Under the pieces are notes generated by a model that was not told where the DNA came from, did not search any database, and saw only the letters and a program-made list of their open reading frames with translations. From assembly GCA_958296185.1 (NCBI GenBank), contig CATQIB010000006.1:219206-283205 (forward strand): 64,000 nt of DNA, in the 5' to 3' direction. Source of the stretch: an uncultured Mesonia sp. GTDB lineage: Bacteria; Bacteroidota; Bacteroidia; Flavobacteriales; Flavobacteriaceae. A program made the translations under genes and the position numbers. Below, one piece after another: positions 55,100 through 64,000 of this stretch; within the stretch, counting starts at the first letter, position 1; every line of letters begins with the position of its first letter.

Positions 55100-55988
55100 T
55101 TCTATCGAGTTGAATTAAGTGGTACAGACGGTACAAGTCAAAAAGACGCAGAGAAGGTTTGGGGCCTAATAAATTTCTTTCGATCTGGCGTAAAGTGCTT
55201 TTTGGTAAGGAGGTGGCAGCACGATCTAACTTTGCTTTTTTTAATTTTTTATGAAAGGCTAAAATTTTAATATAGTCGGGGTCAATAAGTTTATGTTCTT
55301 TAAAATACAGGGCAGCTTTTAAAGAATCTAAAGATTTTTTCAAGAACTCTTTACTGCTTTCTATTCCCAAATGATACACCGGATTATCAATGTGCAAGAT
55401 AGGAACCTCTGCTTGCTGAAGTTGGTAAGAAAATAGGGTGTCTTCGTGCCTTAAATTTGGAATATCTTCATTAAACTTTACCTTTTTAAAAACTGACTTA
55501 CGGATTAGAAAATTAAGTGTAAGAAAAGATACATAGGGTTTTCTACTGCGTTTTTCGGTGTCTAAAGCTTCTCTTAAATTCCCGTAATGCCAGCGTAAGC
55601 GTTGAGCCGCATCGGGTTTTTGAGGAACGTATTTAATACCACCGTAAATAAGGTCGTGATCATTAGAAATAAATTTAAGGTAGTTTTTTATAAAATCATC
55701 TTTAATGGGCATCACATCGGCATCTAAAAAGAGTAGCCATTCAAATTTTGCAGTATCTGCTAGAAGGTTCCTAATTCTGCTTCTCCCAATATTTACTTTA
55801 AGTACTTGATAAGATGCGTGGTCTAAAGCATTGATCTCTTCATTTTCATCTATACTAGATCGGTTGGTAGAAGCATCATCTAAACAAATAATTTCAAAAT
55901 CGATTTTCTCGGCAGTGAGGAGTTGGTGTACTTTCTGTACCAATGGAAAAATAATATAGTTATAAGTGGGAATCAGGACAGAAATCAT
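55092..55988 (-). CDS. Glycosyltransferase family 2 (GT-A fold)
   Basis: Protein of 298 residues: ISVLIPTYNYIIFPLV start, IICLDDASTN, IGRSRIRNLLADTAKFEWLLFLDADVMP with the metal-binding DxD, then FNEDIPNLRHEDTLFSYQL. Distinct from the GT2 downstream in sequence though of the same fold. It sits 15 nt downstream of ftsE on the same strand. Sugar specificity unknown; the set of three glycosyltransferases suggests a small surface glycan. Confidence 0.9.
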   Translation of the reverse strand: MISVLIPTYNYIIFPLVQKVHQLLTAEKIDFEIICLDDASTNRSSIDENEEINALDHASYQVLKVNIGRSRIRNLLADTAKFEWLLFLDADVMPIKDDFIKNYLKFISNDHDLIYGGIKYVPQKPDAAQRLRWHYGNLREALDTEKRSRKPYVSFLTLNFLIRKSVFKKVKFNEDIPNLRHEDTLFSYQLQQAEVPILHIDNPVYHLGIESSKEFLKKSLDSLKAALYFKEHKLIDPDYIKILAFHKKLKKAKLDRAATSLPKSTLRQIERNLLGPKPSLRLFDLYRLYHLIQLDRNA

Positions 55989-56003
55989 AAGTAAATCTTC
56001 TTT

Positions 56004-56687
56004 TTAAGCCGTTTTCTGCACTACTTCAAACACTTTTTGGCCGTCGCATTTTAAAGTTTTAGACGGGTATTTTAATAGCAACGCATAATCGTGTGTAGCC
56101 ATTAAAATGGTATTGCCGTTACGGTTTATTTCTTGCAAAACTTCCATTACCTCTACAGAGGTTTGAGGATCTAAATTACCCGTAGGCTCATCGGCTAGTA
56201 TTAATTCGGGGTCGTTAAGTAAAGCACGCGCGATAGCAATACGTTGTTGTTCACCACCAGAAAGTTGGTAGGGGTATTTAAAATTTTTGGTTTTCATACC
56301 CACTTTGTTCAATACCGTATCAATTTTTTCTTCCATTTTAGCCTTGTCTTTCCACCCTGTAGCTTTTAAGACAAACATTAGATTTTCTTTGATATTACGG
56401 TCGTTCAGTAATTTAAAATCTTGAAAAACCACGCCAAGTTTGCGGCGTAAGAAAGGAATATCTTTTTCTTTAAGTTTACGTAAATCGGTACCTACAATAT
56501 TACCTTCTCCTTCTTTCAAGGGAATATCACCGTATAGCGTTTTCATAAAACTACTTTTACCGGTTCCTGTTTTACCAATTAAATAAACAAAATCACCTTT
56601 ATTGATTTCTACATTTACTTCAGATAAAATAAGACTTTCTCTTTGGTAAATCGCTGCGTTGCGAAGCGAAAGGATAGATTGCGCCAT
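56004..56687 (-). CDS. ftsE: FtsE-like ABC ATPase
   Basis: Cytosolic ATPase of 227 residues that, with FtsX, activates peptidoglycan hydrolases at the division site. Walker [11 protein letters not shown]-loop VFQDFKLL, signature LSGGEQQR, Walker [13 protein letters not shown], and the switch MATHDYALL are intact. The compact size and [14 protein letters not shown] are typical of Bacteroidota FtsE. FtsX is not adjacent; the next gene is a glycosyltransferase. Confidence 0.88.
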   Translation of the reverse strand: MAQSILSLRNAAIYQRESLILSEVNVEINKGDFVYLIGKTGTGKSSFMKTLYGDIPLKEGEGNIVGTDLRKLKEKDIPFLRRKLGVVFQDFKLLNDRNIKENLMFVLKATGWKDKAKMEEKIDTVLNKVGMKTKNFKYPYQLSGGEQQRIAIARALLNDPELILADEPTGNLDPQTSVEVMEVLQEINRNGNTILMATHDYALLLKYPSKTLKCDGQKVFEVVQKTA

Positions 56688-56878
56688 AGCTTTTTAAGAT
56701 TTGAGGCTAAAGGTAACAAAAGTTTTTAAGTTCTATTTTACTAGCGTACTCAATTTATAGGTGTAGTAATAAATTTCATGAGTTTGGTTTTGCGTCAAGC
56801 GGATGTAAAGACTGACTAAAATGCTAAATTTGATATAATTATTACCCGGGTTTGGCGTTATGTAGTAAGCAATTCTTT

Positions 56879-56886
56879 TATATTTG
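56879..56886 (+). promoter_or_regulatory. -7 promoter element for the TPR-barrel operon
   Basis: TATATTTG matches the consensus, 23 nt upstream of the ATG; a second TAAATTTG is at 56825-56832. No certain -33 element. Confidence 0.45.
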
Positions 56887-56909
56887 AGTTTTGATAAAAA
56901 AGCGACTTT

Positions 56910-59900
56910 ATGTTTAAAACAATAGGATTTTGTTTAGTATTAGGAATCGGTTCGGGTTTCTCGAGTTACAGTCAGCAAACGGCTGTGTATACCGAGAATT
57001 TTATGACCTTCCAGCAGGCGACTCGTTTATTTAATAAACAGCAGTACCAAGCCGCACAAAATTTGTTTAAAGAGGCCAAGCAGTTAACGCAAAGCGAAGA
57101 GCTTAAAGCCGATTGTGATTATTATATCGCGCTCTGTGCGGTGCGAACACAAGCCAGCAACGCCGAACAACTCTTAGATAATTTTGTTCAAAATCACCCT
57201 ACCAGTACCAAACGAAATTCGGCTTACTATAACGTAGCCAATTATTATTTTTCGGCAGGCAATTACGTGGAAGCTAGAAACTGGTATAATAAAGTAGATG
57301 TAGATGGTCTAAGCAGAGAAGAGAAAACCACTTATTATTTTAATAATGGGTACACCTATTTTAAGGCGGGTAGAACAAACGAGGCAAAGAAGTACTTGAA
57401 CCGCGTGCGAGACGATCAAGAATTTGGGGCACAGGCTAAATACTATTTGGGTTTTATGGCTTATGAAGGCGATGAATATGAAGAAGCCAACCAGATGTTT
57501 GATGCCGTTAAAGGAGATAAACGTTTAGACAAGACCTTGTCTTACTTTCAAGCCGATATGAATTTTAAATTAGGAAAGTTTGAAGAGGCCATTGCTTTAG
57601 GTAAAGAGCAGCTAGATCGCTCTAACCGACTTGAAAAATCTGAACTGAATAAAATAATAGGAGAGAGTTACTTTAATCTAGGACAATATGAAGAGGCTAT
57701 TCCCTATTTAAAAGAATACCAAGGGAAACGCGGTAAATGGAATAACACCGATTATTACCAGTTAGGTTATGCTTATTATAAACAAGGCGAGTATCAAAAT
57801 GCTATAAATGAATTCAATAAAATTATAGACGGTCAAAATCACGTGGCACAGAATGCCTACTACCATCTGGCAGAATCTTATGTAGAATTAGACCAAAAAC
57901 AACAGGCACTTAACGCTTTTAAAAATGCCTCTGAAATGGATTTTGAGCCTAAGATTCAAGAAGACGCTGCGCTTAATTATGCCAAGTTGAGCTATGAAAT
58001 AGGAAACTCCTACAAAAGTATTCCCGAAGTATTAACCGATTTTGTTGAGCGTTACCCCAATAATCCGGCCACGACCGAGATACAAAACCTTTTAATCGAT
58101 TCTTATATCACCAGTAAAAACTATAAAAAAGCACTAGATCTTTTAGAGGGTAGCAAACGCTTTAGCGATAAGCAAGTGTATCAAAAAGTTAGTTTTTATA
58201 GAGGGGTAGAGCTGTATAATGAGAACCGATACAGCGAAGCATTACATTACTTTAATCAATCTTTGGCTAATCGCAGCGATGCTTTGTTTACGGCTAAAGC
58301 CACCTATTGGAAAGCCGAGACGCAATATAATCTAGGTAATTTTAAAGAAGCTTTAATTGGGTACAAGGAGTTTTTAGGTATGCCAAAAGCTAATGCAACC
58401 GAGGCCGTAAAAGCCATAGATTATAATATTGCCTACGCCTATTTTAAAACCAAAGACTATACCCAAGCCATAAAGCATTTTAAAAAATACAGCGAACAAG
58501 AATCGGTGCCTTTAGCACAAAAAAACGACACCTATTTAAGACTAGGCGATAGTTATTTTGTGAGCAGCGACTATTGGCCCGCGATGGAGGCGTATAATAA
58601 GGCCATCGGTTTAAAAGGTATTGACTCTGATTATGCGTACTTTCAAAAAGCCATAAGCTATGGTTTTGTAGATAAGAATGAGCGTAAAATAGAAGATTTA
58701 AACAATTTCATTGCCAAGTATCCTTCAAGTATTTATAAAGATGATGCCTTGTACGAATTAGGTAATACTTATGTGGCCGAAGGTAAAACCAACCAAGCGC
58801 TATCGGCTTACAAACGTTTGCAAAAAGAACAGCCTACTAGTTCGTATGTTTCAAAATCTATGCTTAAAGTAGGATTGCTGTATTATAACAACAATCAAGG
58901 TGAACAGGCATTGAGAACATTTAAAAAGGTCGTAGCCGATTACCCCAATACCACCGAAGCCAACCAAGCGGTAAAAACCGCGCGTAGCGTTTATGTAGAT
59001 TTAGGTCGAACAGAGGAGTATGCTCAATGGGTAAGCGGTCTTGATTTTGTTGAGGTAGCCGATTCTGATATCGATAACGCTACTTATGAGGCGGCAGAAT
59101 TGCCTTTTATAGAAAATAAAATGACCGAAGCCAAAAAAGGATTTGAAAAATACTTGAATCAATTCCCTAAAGGTTTACACGCTTTATCGGCTCACTTTTA
59201 TTTGGCACAAATCAATTATGCCGATGAAAATTATGCAGCGGCCATTCCGCATTACCAATATGTAATCAATCAGTCGCGCAGTGAGTTTACCGAGCAATCC
59301 TTAGCCCGACTGGGTCAGGTTTACCTTGAACAAGAAGATTATAAATCGGCTATTCCAATTTTAACTCGACTGGAACAAGAAGCAGATTTCCCGCAAAATA
59401 TCACCTTTGCCCAATCAAATTTAATGAAAGCCTATTATGCGCAAGAGCAGTATGCGCAAACCATCACCTACGCCGATCGCGTACTTGAAAATCAGAAAAT
59501 AGAAAACAGTATAAAGAGTGATGCGCAAGTTTTTATTGCTCGTGCGGCGATAAAATTAGGCGATGATGCAAAGGCTAGAAAGGCGTATGAAACGGTAAAG
59601 AAAATAGCACAAGGAGCATTGGCTGCAGAAGCACATTATTATGATGCTTACTTTTTACGCGAAGATGGCGCCTATAAAAAATCAAACGAGGCGGTGCAAA
59701 CCTTAGCCAGAGATTATTCGGGTTATAAGAAATTTGGAGGCAAAGGACTTCTGGTGATGGCAAAAAATTTCTATGATTTGAACGATGCTTATCAGAGCAC
59801 CTATGTCTTAGAAAATATCATCAAAAATTTTAAAGCCTACCCCGATTTGGTTGAAGAAGCTAAAGCCGAATTGATTCGTATAAAAACCAATGAAGCCAAA

Positions 59901-59933
59901 ACCAATTCTTCTGTAGAAACTCCTCAAAATTAG
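56910..59933 (+). CDS. Large TPR-repeat periplasmic protein
   Basis: Protein of 1007 residues, signal peptide (core GFCLVLGIGSGFSSYSQ), then essentially TPR-type helical repeats to about residue 990 (many Y-x-x-G-x-Y/F-x-x-A units; for example YYQLGYAYYKQGEYQNAINEF). No enzymatic domain is visible. Comparable TPR proteins in Bacteroidota accompany outer-membrane barrels and serve in assembly or scaffolding. A TonB-receptor-like barrel follows after 11-41 nt, suggesting one functional unit. Confidence 0.85.
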   Translation: MFKTIGFCLVLGIGSGFSSYSQQTAVYTENFMTFQQATRLFNKQQYQAAQNLFKEAKQLTQSEELKADCDYYIALCAVRTQASNAEQLLDNFVQNHPTSTKRNSAYYNVANYYFSAGNYVEARNWYNKVDVDGLSREEKTTYYFNNGYTYFKAGRTNEAKKYLNRVRDDQEFGAQAKYYLGFMAYEGDEYEEANQMFDAVKGDKRLDKTLSYFQADMNFKLGKFEEAIALGKEQLDRSNRLEKSELNKIIGESYFNLGQYEEAIPYLKEYQGKRGKWNNTDYYQLGYAYYKQGEYQNAINEFNKIIDGQNHVAQNAYYHLAESYVELDQKQQALNAFKNASEMDFEPKIQEDAALNYAKLSYEIGNSYKSIPEVLTDFVERYPNNPATTEIQNLLIDSYITSKNYKKALDLLEGSKRFSDKQVYQKVSFYRGVELYNENRYSEALHYFNQSLANRSDALFTAKATYWKAETQYNLGNFKEALIGYKEFLGMPKANATEAVKAIDYNIAYAYFKTKDYTQAIKHFKKYSEQESVPLAQKNDTYLRLGDSYFVSSDYWPAMEAYNKAIGLKGIDSDYAYFQKAISYGFVDKNERKIEDLNNFIAKYPSSIYKDDALYELGNTYVAEGKTNQALSAYKRLQKEQPTSSYVSKSMLKVGLLYYNNNQGEQALRTFKKVVADYPNTTEANQAVKTARSVYVDLGRTEEYAQWVSGLDFVEVADSDIDNATYEAAELPFIENKMTEAKKGFEKYLNQFPKGLHALSAHFYLAQINYADENYAAAIPHYQYVINQSRSEFTEQSLARLGQVYLEQEDYKSAIPILTRLEQEADFPQNITFAQSNLMKAYYAQEQYAQTITYADRVLENQKIENSIKSDAQVFIARAAIKLGDDAKARKAYETVKKIAQGALAAEAHYYDAYFLREDGAYKKSNEAVQTLARDYSGYKKFGGKGLLVMAKNFYDLNDAYQSTYVLENIIKNFKAYPDLVEEAKAELIRIKTNEAKTNSSVETPQN

Positions 59934-59974
59934 AAAAAAAAGCTATGTTATATAATCATAAAATCAATACCTCT

Positions 59975-61720
59975 ATGCGTTTTAAATTAGGTATATTCAT
60001 CGGCTTATTCCTTGTTAGTACGGCTTTTAGTTTTGCCCAAGAAGACAAAGAAAAGCAAGGCGATATAGATACCGAACGCTTGATAATTGTAAAACCATAT
60101 TCGCCCACGGTAAGTGATGCTTTTAAAATTAAGCAAAACCCAGTAATCAATGATTCTACCGAGCGGCAAAAGAAAAAAGTAAACTATACCATTAATTCTT
60201 TTCCAGTAGCCTCAACCTTTACCCCTGCAAAGGGTAGAGCGGCGCGAGTGCAGCAACAGGCTTTACCCGCAAGTTTTGATAATTATGCTTCTTTGGGTGT
60301 GGGCAACTACTTTAATGTAGACGCTGCTTTTTTTGGACGCATCCCCCTAAGTCGTTACCAAGATCTCAATTTAAGTTTTACCCATCAATCTACTCAAGGA
60401 GGAATAGACGGAGTAGACTTAGACGATGAGTTTTATGATACCCAACTCAAGCTAGGTTATGAGCAAGAAACGCGCAGCTTTACCTGGGGTACACAGATTA
60501 ATGCCTTACACCAGAGTTTTAATTGGTACGGTTTACCGCAAGAATTTTCTATTCCACAACCTTTATTAGACGGTATAGAAACGGGTCACGCTTATTTAGG
60601 TGGCGGGCTAGATGCTTATTTAAATACGGGCGAAGGCGTATTTCAAGCCATTGATTTAAGCTATATGCGCTTCGCAGATAATTGGGGTGCAGGTGAGAAT
60701 AGATTGGTTTTAAGCCCGAAATTTGAACTGCCTTTAACGCAATTGCCTGTAGACTTAGAGCTCAAATTTGATTATGTAAATGGTAATTTCGACGAACAAC
60801 CCAATAATGTAAGTTTTATGCCTAAATATGCTTACTTGAACTCGAGTGTTAGTCCGCGTATCGTTTTGTCAGATCAAGATTACTCAGTGCAATTAGGGGC
60901 CGAACTGGTTTACAGTATGGATGTTGAAAACGAGAAAAATAATTTTTATATCTACCCAAAAGTCAGCGGTAGTTACCGTTTAGCGGGCGATTATTTTACG
61001 GTTTATGGGGGCGCTCAAGGCGGATTAAAACAGAACTCTTATCACGGTTTTACGCAAAACAATCCGTTTGTGGCGCCGGCATTGGTAGTTGCTCCAACCG
61101 ATAAACAATACGATGTTTTTGTAGGTGGTAAAGGTAAGTTTACCGAAGCCTTAAGCTATAATGTAAAAGCCAGTTACCAAAATGAAGTTAATAAAGCCTT
61201 ATTTAAGCATAGCACAGATAACCAAAATGTAAGCCCTCGTGAGGGTTACGAATATTTCAATAGCTTTGGCGTGGTTTACGATGAGGTAAATACATTACAA
61301 TTGTTTGCAGAATTGCAATTGGATATTAACGATCAATTTAACCTAAAAGTAAACGGAAGTTTTTATAGCTACGGGGAAGACAAAGAGCCAGAAGCCTGGA
61401 ATTTACCCCAATTTGAAAGCCAACTTATGCTGAATTATGCGATTGATCAAAAATGGTTAATAAGCGCGAGTATGTTGGCAATGGGTGAAAGAAAAGATAG
61501 TCTATTTATCATAAATAGTACCCCAGAATCTAGTGCACAAACCCAAACCCTAGACGCTTTTGTAGATGCCAATTTACGGGTAGATTATCAATTCACCGAG
61601 CAATGGGGATTCTTTTTAAGAGGGAACAACCTACTGGGCGATAATTATGAGCGTTGGTATGCATATCCTACACAAGGTTTGCAAATTATGGCGGGAGCCA
61701 CTTATCAATTTGATTGGTAA
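59975..61720 (+). CDS. TonB-dependent-receptor-like outer-membrane beta-barrel
   Basis: Protein of 581 residues from ATG 59975 (MRFKLGIFIGLFLVSTAFSF, signal peptide); the frame also has an ATG at 59945. After about 75 residues of linker with the recurrent motif PYSPTVSDAFKIKQNP, it becomes a run of outward-facing strands. It is shorter than full TonB receptors and has no plug domain or TonB box that I can see. Ends in a closing strand (MAGATYQFDW, terminal Trp). Probably a barrel partner of the TPR protein; transported substrate unknown. Confidence 0.78.
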   Translation: MRFKLGIFIGLFLVSTAFSFAQEDKEKQGDIDTERLIIVKPYSPTVSDAFKIKQNPVINDSTERQKKKVNYTINSFPVASTFTPAKGRAARVQQQALPASFDNYASLGVGNYFNVDAAFFGRIPLSRYQDLNLSFTHQSTQGGIDGVDLDDEFYDTQLKLGYEQETRSFTWGTQINALHQSFNWYGLPQEFSIPQPLLDGIETGHAYLGGGLDAYLNTGEGVFQAIDLSYMRFADNWGAGENRLVLSPKFELPLTQLPVDLELKFDYVNGNFDEQPNNVSFMPKYAYLNSSVSPRIVLSDQDYSVQLGAELVYSMDVENEKNNFYIYPKVSGSYRLAGDYFTVYGGAQGGLKQNSYHGFTQNNPFVAPALVVAPTDKQYDVFVGGKGKFTEALSYNVKASYQNEVNKALFKHSTDNQNVSPREGYEYFNSFGVVYDEVNTLQLFAELQLDINDQFNLKVNGSFYSYGEDKEPEAWNLPQFESQLMLNYAIDQKWLISASMLAMGERKDSLFIINSTPESSAQTQTLDAFVDANLRVDYQFTEQWGFFLRGNNLLGDNYERWYAYPTQGLQIMAGATYQFDW

Positions 61721-61726
61721 AAAGAA

Positions 61727-63355
61727 ATGAATATGAAGAATATACTGTTTAGTTGCTGTATGCTTATGCTTTTTAGCGCTTGTGAACAGCGCGAAGAGGT
61801 TGATTTAATTGTAAGCAATGCCAAAGTTTATACCGTTAATGATGCATTTGATGTAGTGAAGGGTTTTGCTGTTAAAGATGGAAAAATCGTAGCCTTGGGA
61901 GGTTACGAAGATTTGCGTTTACAGTATAAAGCCAAACAAAGCTTTGATGCCAAAGGCAAAGCTATTTATCCTGGCTTTATTGACGCGCACGCTCATTTTT
62001 ATAACTTGGGTATGCAGCAGCAAAGGGTAGAGCTAACGGGTACCAAAAGTTTTGATGAGGTTTTAGAAAGGTTAAAAGCTTTTCAAGAGCAAGAACAACG
62101 CCCATTTATTATAGGTAGGGGTTGGGATCAAAACGATTGGCCCAAAAAAGAATTTCCTACTAACAAAGCCTTAGATGACTTGTTTCCTGATACACCGGTG
62201 GTGCTTACACGTATAGATGGACACGCGCTTTTGGCTAACACCAAAGCTTTGCAATTGGCTAATCTAAATGCCGATACCCAAATACCAGGTGGGCAATTAT
62301 TAAAACACCAAGGAGAATTAACAGGAGTCTTGATAGATAATGCTATGCAACCGGTGCAAGCTATTATTCCAGAGCCTTCGCGTGCTACCCAAATTGATGC
62401 TTTGCTAGCAGCACAAAAGATAGCTTTTGAAAACGGTTTAACCAGTATAGCCGATGCAGGTTTAAACAAAAATAAAATTGAATTGATTGATAGTTTGCAA
62501 CAGGCAGAGGTGCTAAAGGTTAGACTTTATGCTATGCTAGCCAATAATGCGGAGGAGATTGATTATTTTTTAGAACGAGGGCCACTAAAAACCGATTTTT
62601 TAAACCTTAGATCTGTTAAGGTGTTTGCAGACGGCGCTTTGGGTTCTCGAGGTGCGGCGCTAAAACAGCCTTACTCCGATAAAAAAGGACATTATGGGAG
62701 TATGCTTATTGGTATAGCCGATTTTAAAGCATTAGCCCAAAAACTTTCTCAATCTTCTTGGCAAATGAATACCCATGCCATAGGAGATTCTGCAAATGCA
62801 GTGGTGCTGAGCACTTATAAAAACCTTTTAAAAGACAAAGCCAACAGAAGGTGGAGGGTTGAGCATGCGCAGGTGGTAGCCCCTCAAGATTTCAAGTATT
62901 TTAATAAGAATATCATTCCGTCTGTGCAACCTACTCATGCAACAAGCGATATGTATTGGGCAAAAGATCGCCTGGGTGAAAAGAGATTGCAAAATGCTTA
63001 TGCCTATAAGAAACTTTTAGAGGCGGCTGGATTGGTAGCTTTGGGAACCGATTTCCCGATAGAAAAGGTAAACCCTATGCTTACTTTTTATGCGGCTGTA
63101 GCTCGAAAAGATTTGGAGAACTATCCGACCAACGGATTTCAAAAAGCTCAGGCTTTGACACGAGAAGAAGCATTAAAAGGCATGACTATTTGGGCAGCCT
63201 ATGCTAATTTTGAAGAACAAGAAAAAGGTAGTATTGCCGTAGGGAAATTTGCCGATTTTGTTGTGTTAAACCAAGATTTGTTGAAAGTGAGTGAGCAACA
63301 GTTGCCGCTTACCCGTGTGTTGGCAACCTATGTAAATGGCGAAAAGGTGTACTAA
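61727..63355 (+). CDS. Amidohydrolase family lipoprotein (YtcJ-like)
   Basis: Protein of 542 residues with a lipoprotein signal (lipobox LFSAC, Cys near residue 19). Amidohydrolase type 3 features: GFIDAHAHFYNLG (metal His-x-His), LTRIDGHALLANTKAL, VFADGALGSRGAAL (bridging region), NTHAIGDSANAVVL, VEHAQVVAP, GTDFPIEKVNP, and the C-terminal metal Asp region. The usual substrate classes are exo-amides, peptides or cyclic amides; specificity unknown. It begins 6 nt after the barrel gene, so probably one transcript. Confidence 0.9.
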   Translation: MNMKNILFSCCMLMLFSACEQREEVDLIVSNAKVYTVNDAFDVVKGFAVKDGKIVALGGYEDLRLQYKAKQSFDAKGKAIYPGFIDAHAHFYNLGMQQQRVELTGTKSFDEVLERLKAFQEQEQRPFIIGRGWDQNDWPKKEFPTNKALDDLFPDTPVVLTRIDGHALLANTKALQLANLNADTQIPGGQLLKHQGELTGVLIDNAMQPVQAIIPEPSRATQIDALLAAQKIAFENGLTSIADAGLNKNKIELIDSLQQAEVLKVRLYAMLANNAEEIDYFLERGPLKTDFLNLRSVKVFADGALGSRGAALKQPYSDKKGHYGSMLIGIADFKALAQKLSQSSWQMNTHAIGDSANAVVLSTYKNLLKDKANRRWRVEHAQVVAPQDFKYFNKNIIPSVQPTHATSDMYWAKDRLGEKRLQNAYAYKKLLEAAGLVALGTDFPIEKVNPMLTFYAAVARKDLENYPTNGFQKAQALTREEALKGMTIWAAYANFEEQEKGSIAVGKFADFVVLNQDLLKVSEQQLPLTRVLATYVNGEKVY

Positions 63356-63365
63356 TTGTATATTA

Positions 63366-64000
63366 TTATAGATAGGTTATTTGTGCTAAATAATCGTAGT
63401 GGGTACCCGCTACCAATTGTTTACAAGAAAATCCTTGAGCCGAAGCAGCTAATTTTAATTTTTCAAAATCGATATAAAGCCAGTCAAACCACTGGCTTTT
63501 TTGTTTTTTGTATTGTATTTGATATTGAACCTCCCCGTAATAAGTGTCTGGGTTTATTGCTGATGGGCTTTCCTCTTCTTCGTCATATAAGTAACGCAAA
63601 TCTGAAGAGTCGATGAGCAATTGTCCGCCGGGTTTTAAAATCTTTTTAAGCTGCTGAAAAAAAGAATCCAATTGATTGAGCTTTCCTATAATACCACTGC
63701 CGTTCATAAGCATAAGGATAGTATCATATCGTTCTTCAACCTCAAAAAAGCTTTTCACTTGCGCATCTTTAATTCCGCGTAAGCGACATACTTCTATAGC
63801 TTTAGCAGAAATATCTATGGCGGTAACTTTTAGGCCCTTTTTTTGTAAGTACAAGGAGTGGCTGCCCGCGCAGCAACCAACATCAAGGCAATGACCAAAA
63901 CTATTTTTAAGCGCTTTTTGCTCTATAGCTGGCATATCTTCGAAAGCTCTGAAGAGATAGGCGGTGGGAATTTCATCTTCATCGAAATCTTCTTGCCAAA
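63366..64000 (-). CDS. Class I SAM-dependent methyltransferase (5' end beyond window)
   Basis: The minus-strand frame stays open past 63935 to the window edge (upstream residues include WQEDFDEDEIPTAYLFRAFE), so ATG 63935 is internal and the start lies outside. Visible: motif I HCLDVGCCAGSHSLYL, VTAIDISAKAIEVC, motif near ILMLMNGSGIIGKL, and post-I LLIDSSDL. It resembles small-molecule methyltransferases common in Flavobacteria; substrate unknown. Convergent with the amidohydrolase gene, 10 nt between stops. Confidence 0.82.
   Translation of the reverse strand, partial: WQEDFDEDEIPTAYLFRAFEDMPAIEQKALKNSFGHCLDVGCCAGSHSLYLQKKGLKVTAIDISAKAIEVCRLRGIKDAQVKSFFEVEERYDTILMLMNGSGIIGKLNQLDSFFQQLKKILKPGGQLLIDSSDLRYLYDEEEESPSAINPDTYYGEVQYQIQYKKQKSQWFDWLYIDFEKLKLAASAQGFSCKQLVAGTHYDYLAQITYL

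Noticed and set aside
63356..63616. 86-codon plus-strand frame over the methyltransferase 3' end
   Set aside because: The opposite strand has clear methyltransferase motifs and the frame continues to the window edge.

Overview
The window is a contiguous piece of an AT-rich chromosome from the Bacteroidota, most likely family Flavobacteriaceae. The evidence is a fused SecDF, a Rho with a long hydrophilic insertion, short archaeal-type ProS, a tmRNA tag ending ENNYALAA, TAnnTTTG promoter elements, few Shine-Dalgarno sites, several TTG starts, and families typical of this group (DUF6588, DUF4293, DUF1599, BT_3928-type DoxX, OmpP1/FadL). Nearly everything is ordinary chromosomal content. I found no insertion sequence, prophage, CRISPR array or rRNA operon. 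The CDS at both edges (gyrB and a methyltransferase) run off the window.

Layout. 1-7.8 kb: gyrB end, two tandem DUF6588 outer-envelope proteins, mdh, secDF. 8.3-14.5 kb (minus strand): lgt, yidD, cysS, folE, a FadL-like porin and an unusual Tyr/Trp/Gly- then Arg/Ser-rich lipoprotein. 14.6-19.7 kb: proS, two identical tRNA-Glu genes, rpsT, rho, DUF4293, a phosphodiesterase. 19.7-27.5 kb: truA and an ABC exporter; cdaA (c-di-AMP synthase) and folP; then a plus-strand run of DUF1599, DoxX-like, ABC permease and tpiA. 27.9-31.5 kb: OmpW-like protein, then a LexA-like self-cleaving repressor divergent from a radical-SAM/DUF4130 DNA-repair pair with a three-site operator between them. 31.5-36.3 kb: ZIP transporter, clpS, prmA, and a TPR histidine kinase with a LytTR regulator.

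36.4-40.0 kb is a compact light-response operon with every junction overlapping: flavin reductase, a 46-residue DUF2256 zinc-ribbon protein, DASH cryptochrome and an iron-sulfur photolyase. 40.1-43.8 kb holds a small basic ORF, a sodium:solute symporter, and a TPP riboswitch driving a PnuC-type transporter (probably thiamine, PnuT) plus an acyl-CoA-dehydrogenase-like flavoprotein. 44.0-44.6 kb holds tmRNA (ssrA) and a 114-nt structured repeat-like element. 44.7-50.1 kb: a saccharopine/alanine-dehydrogenase-type enzyme, an EEP-family lipoprotein, a 22-bp-periodic array of dyads in a gene-free stretch, kdsA, typA/bipA. 50.2-56.7 kb: a surface-polysaccharide cluster (flippase, phosphoethanolamine transferase, three glycosyltransferases) and ftsE. 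56.9-64 kb: a TPR protein, an outer-membrane barrel, an amidohydrolase lipoprotein and the truncated methyltransferase.

The items most worth a second look are the LexA-like repressor with its three CGG-N7-CCG sites over a radical-SAM repair operon, the overlapping photobiology operon, the riboswitch-controlled PnuT/flavoprotein pair, and the 22-bp dyad array upstream of kdsA's terminator. Promoters, terminators and small genes were read by eye; no searches were run.
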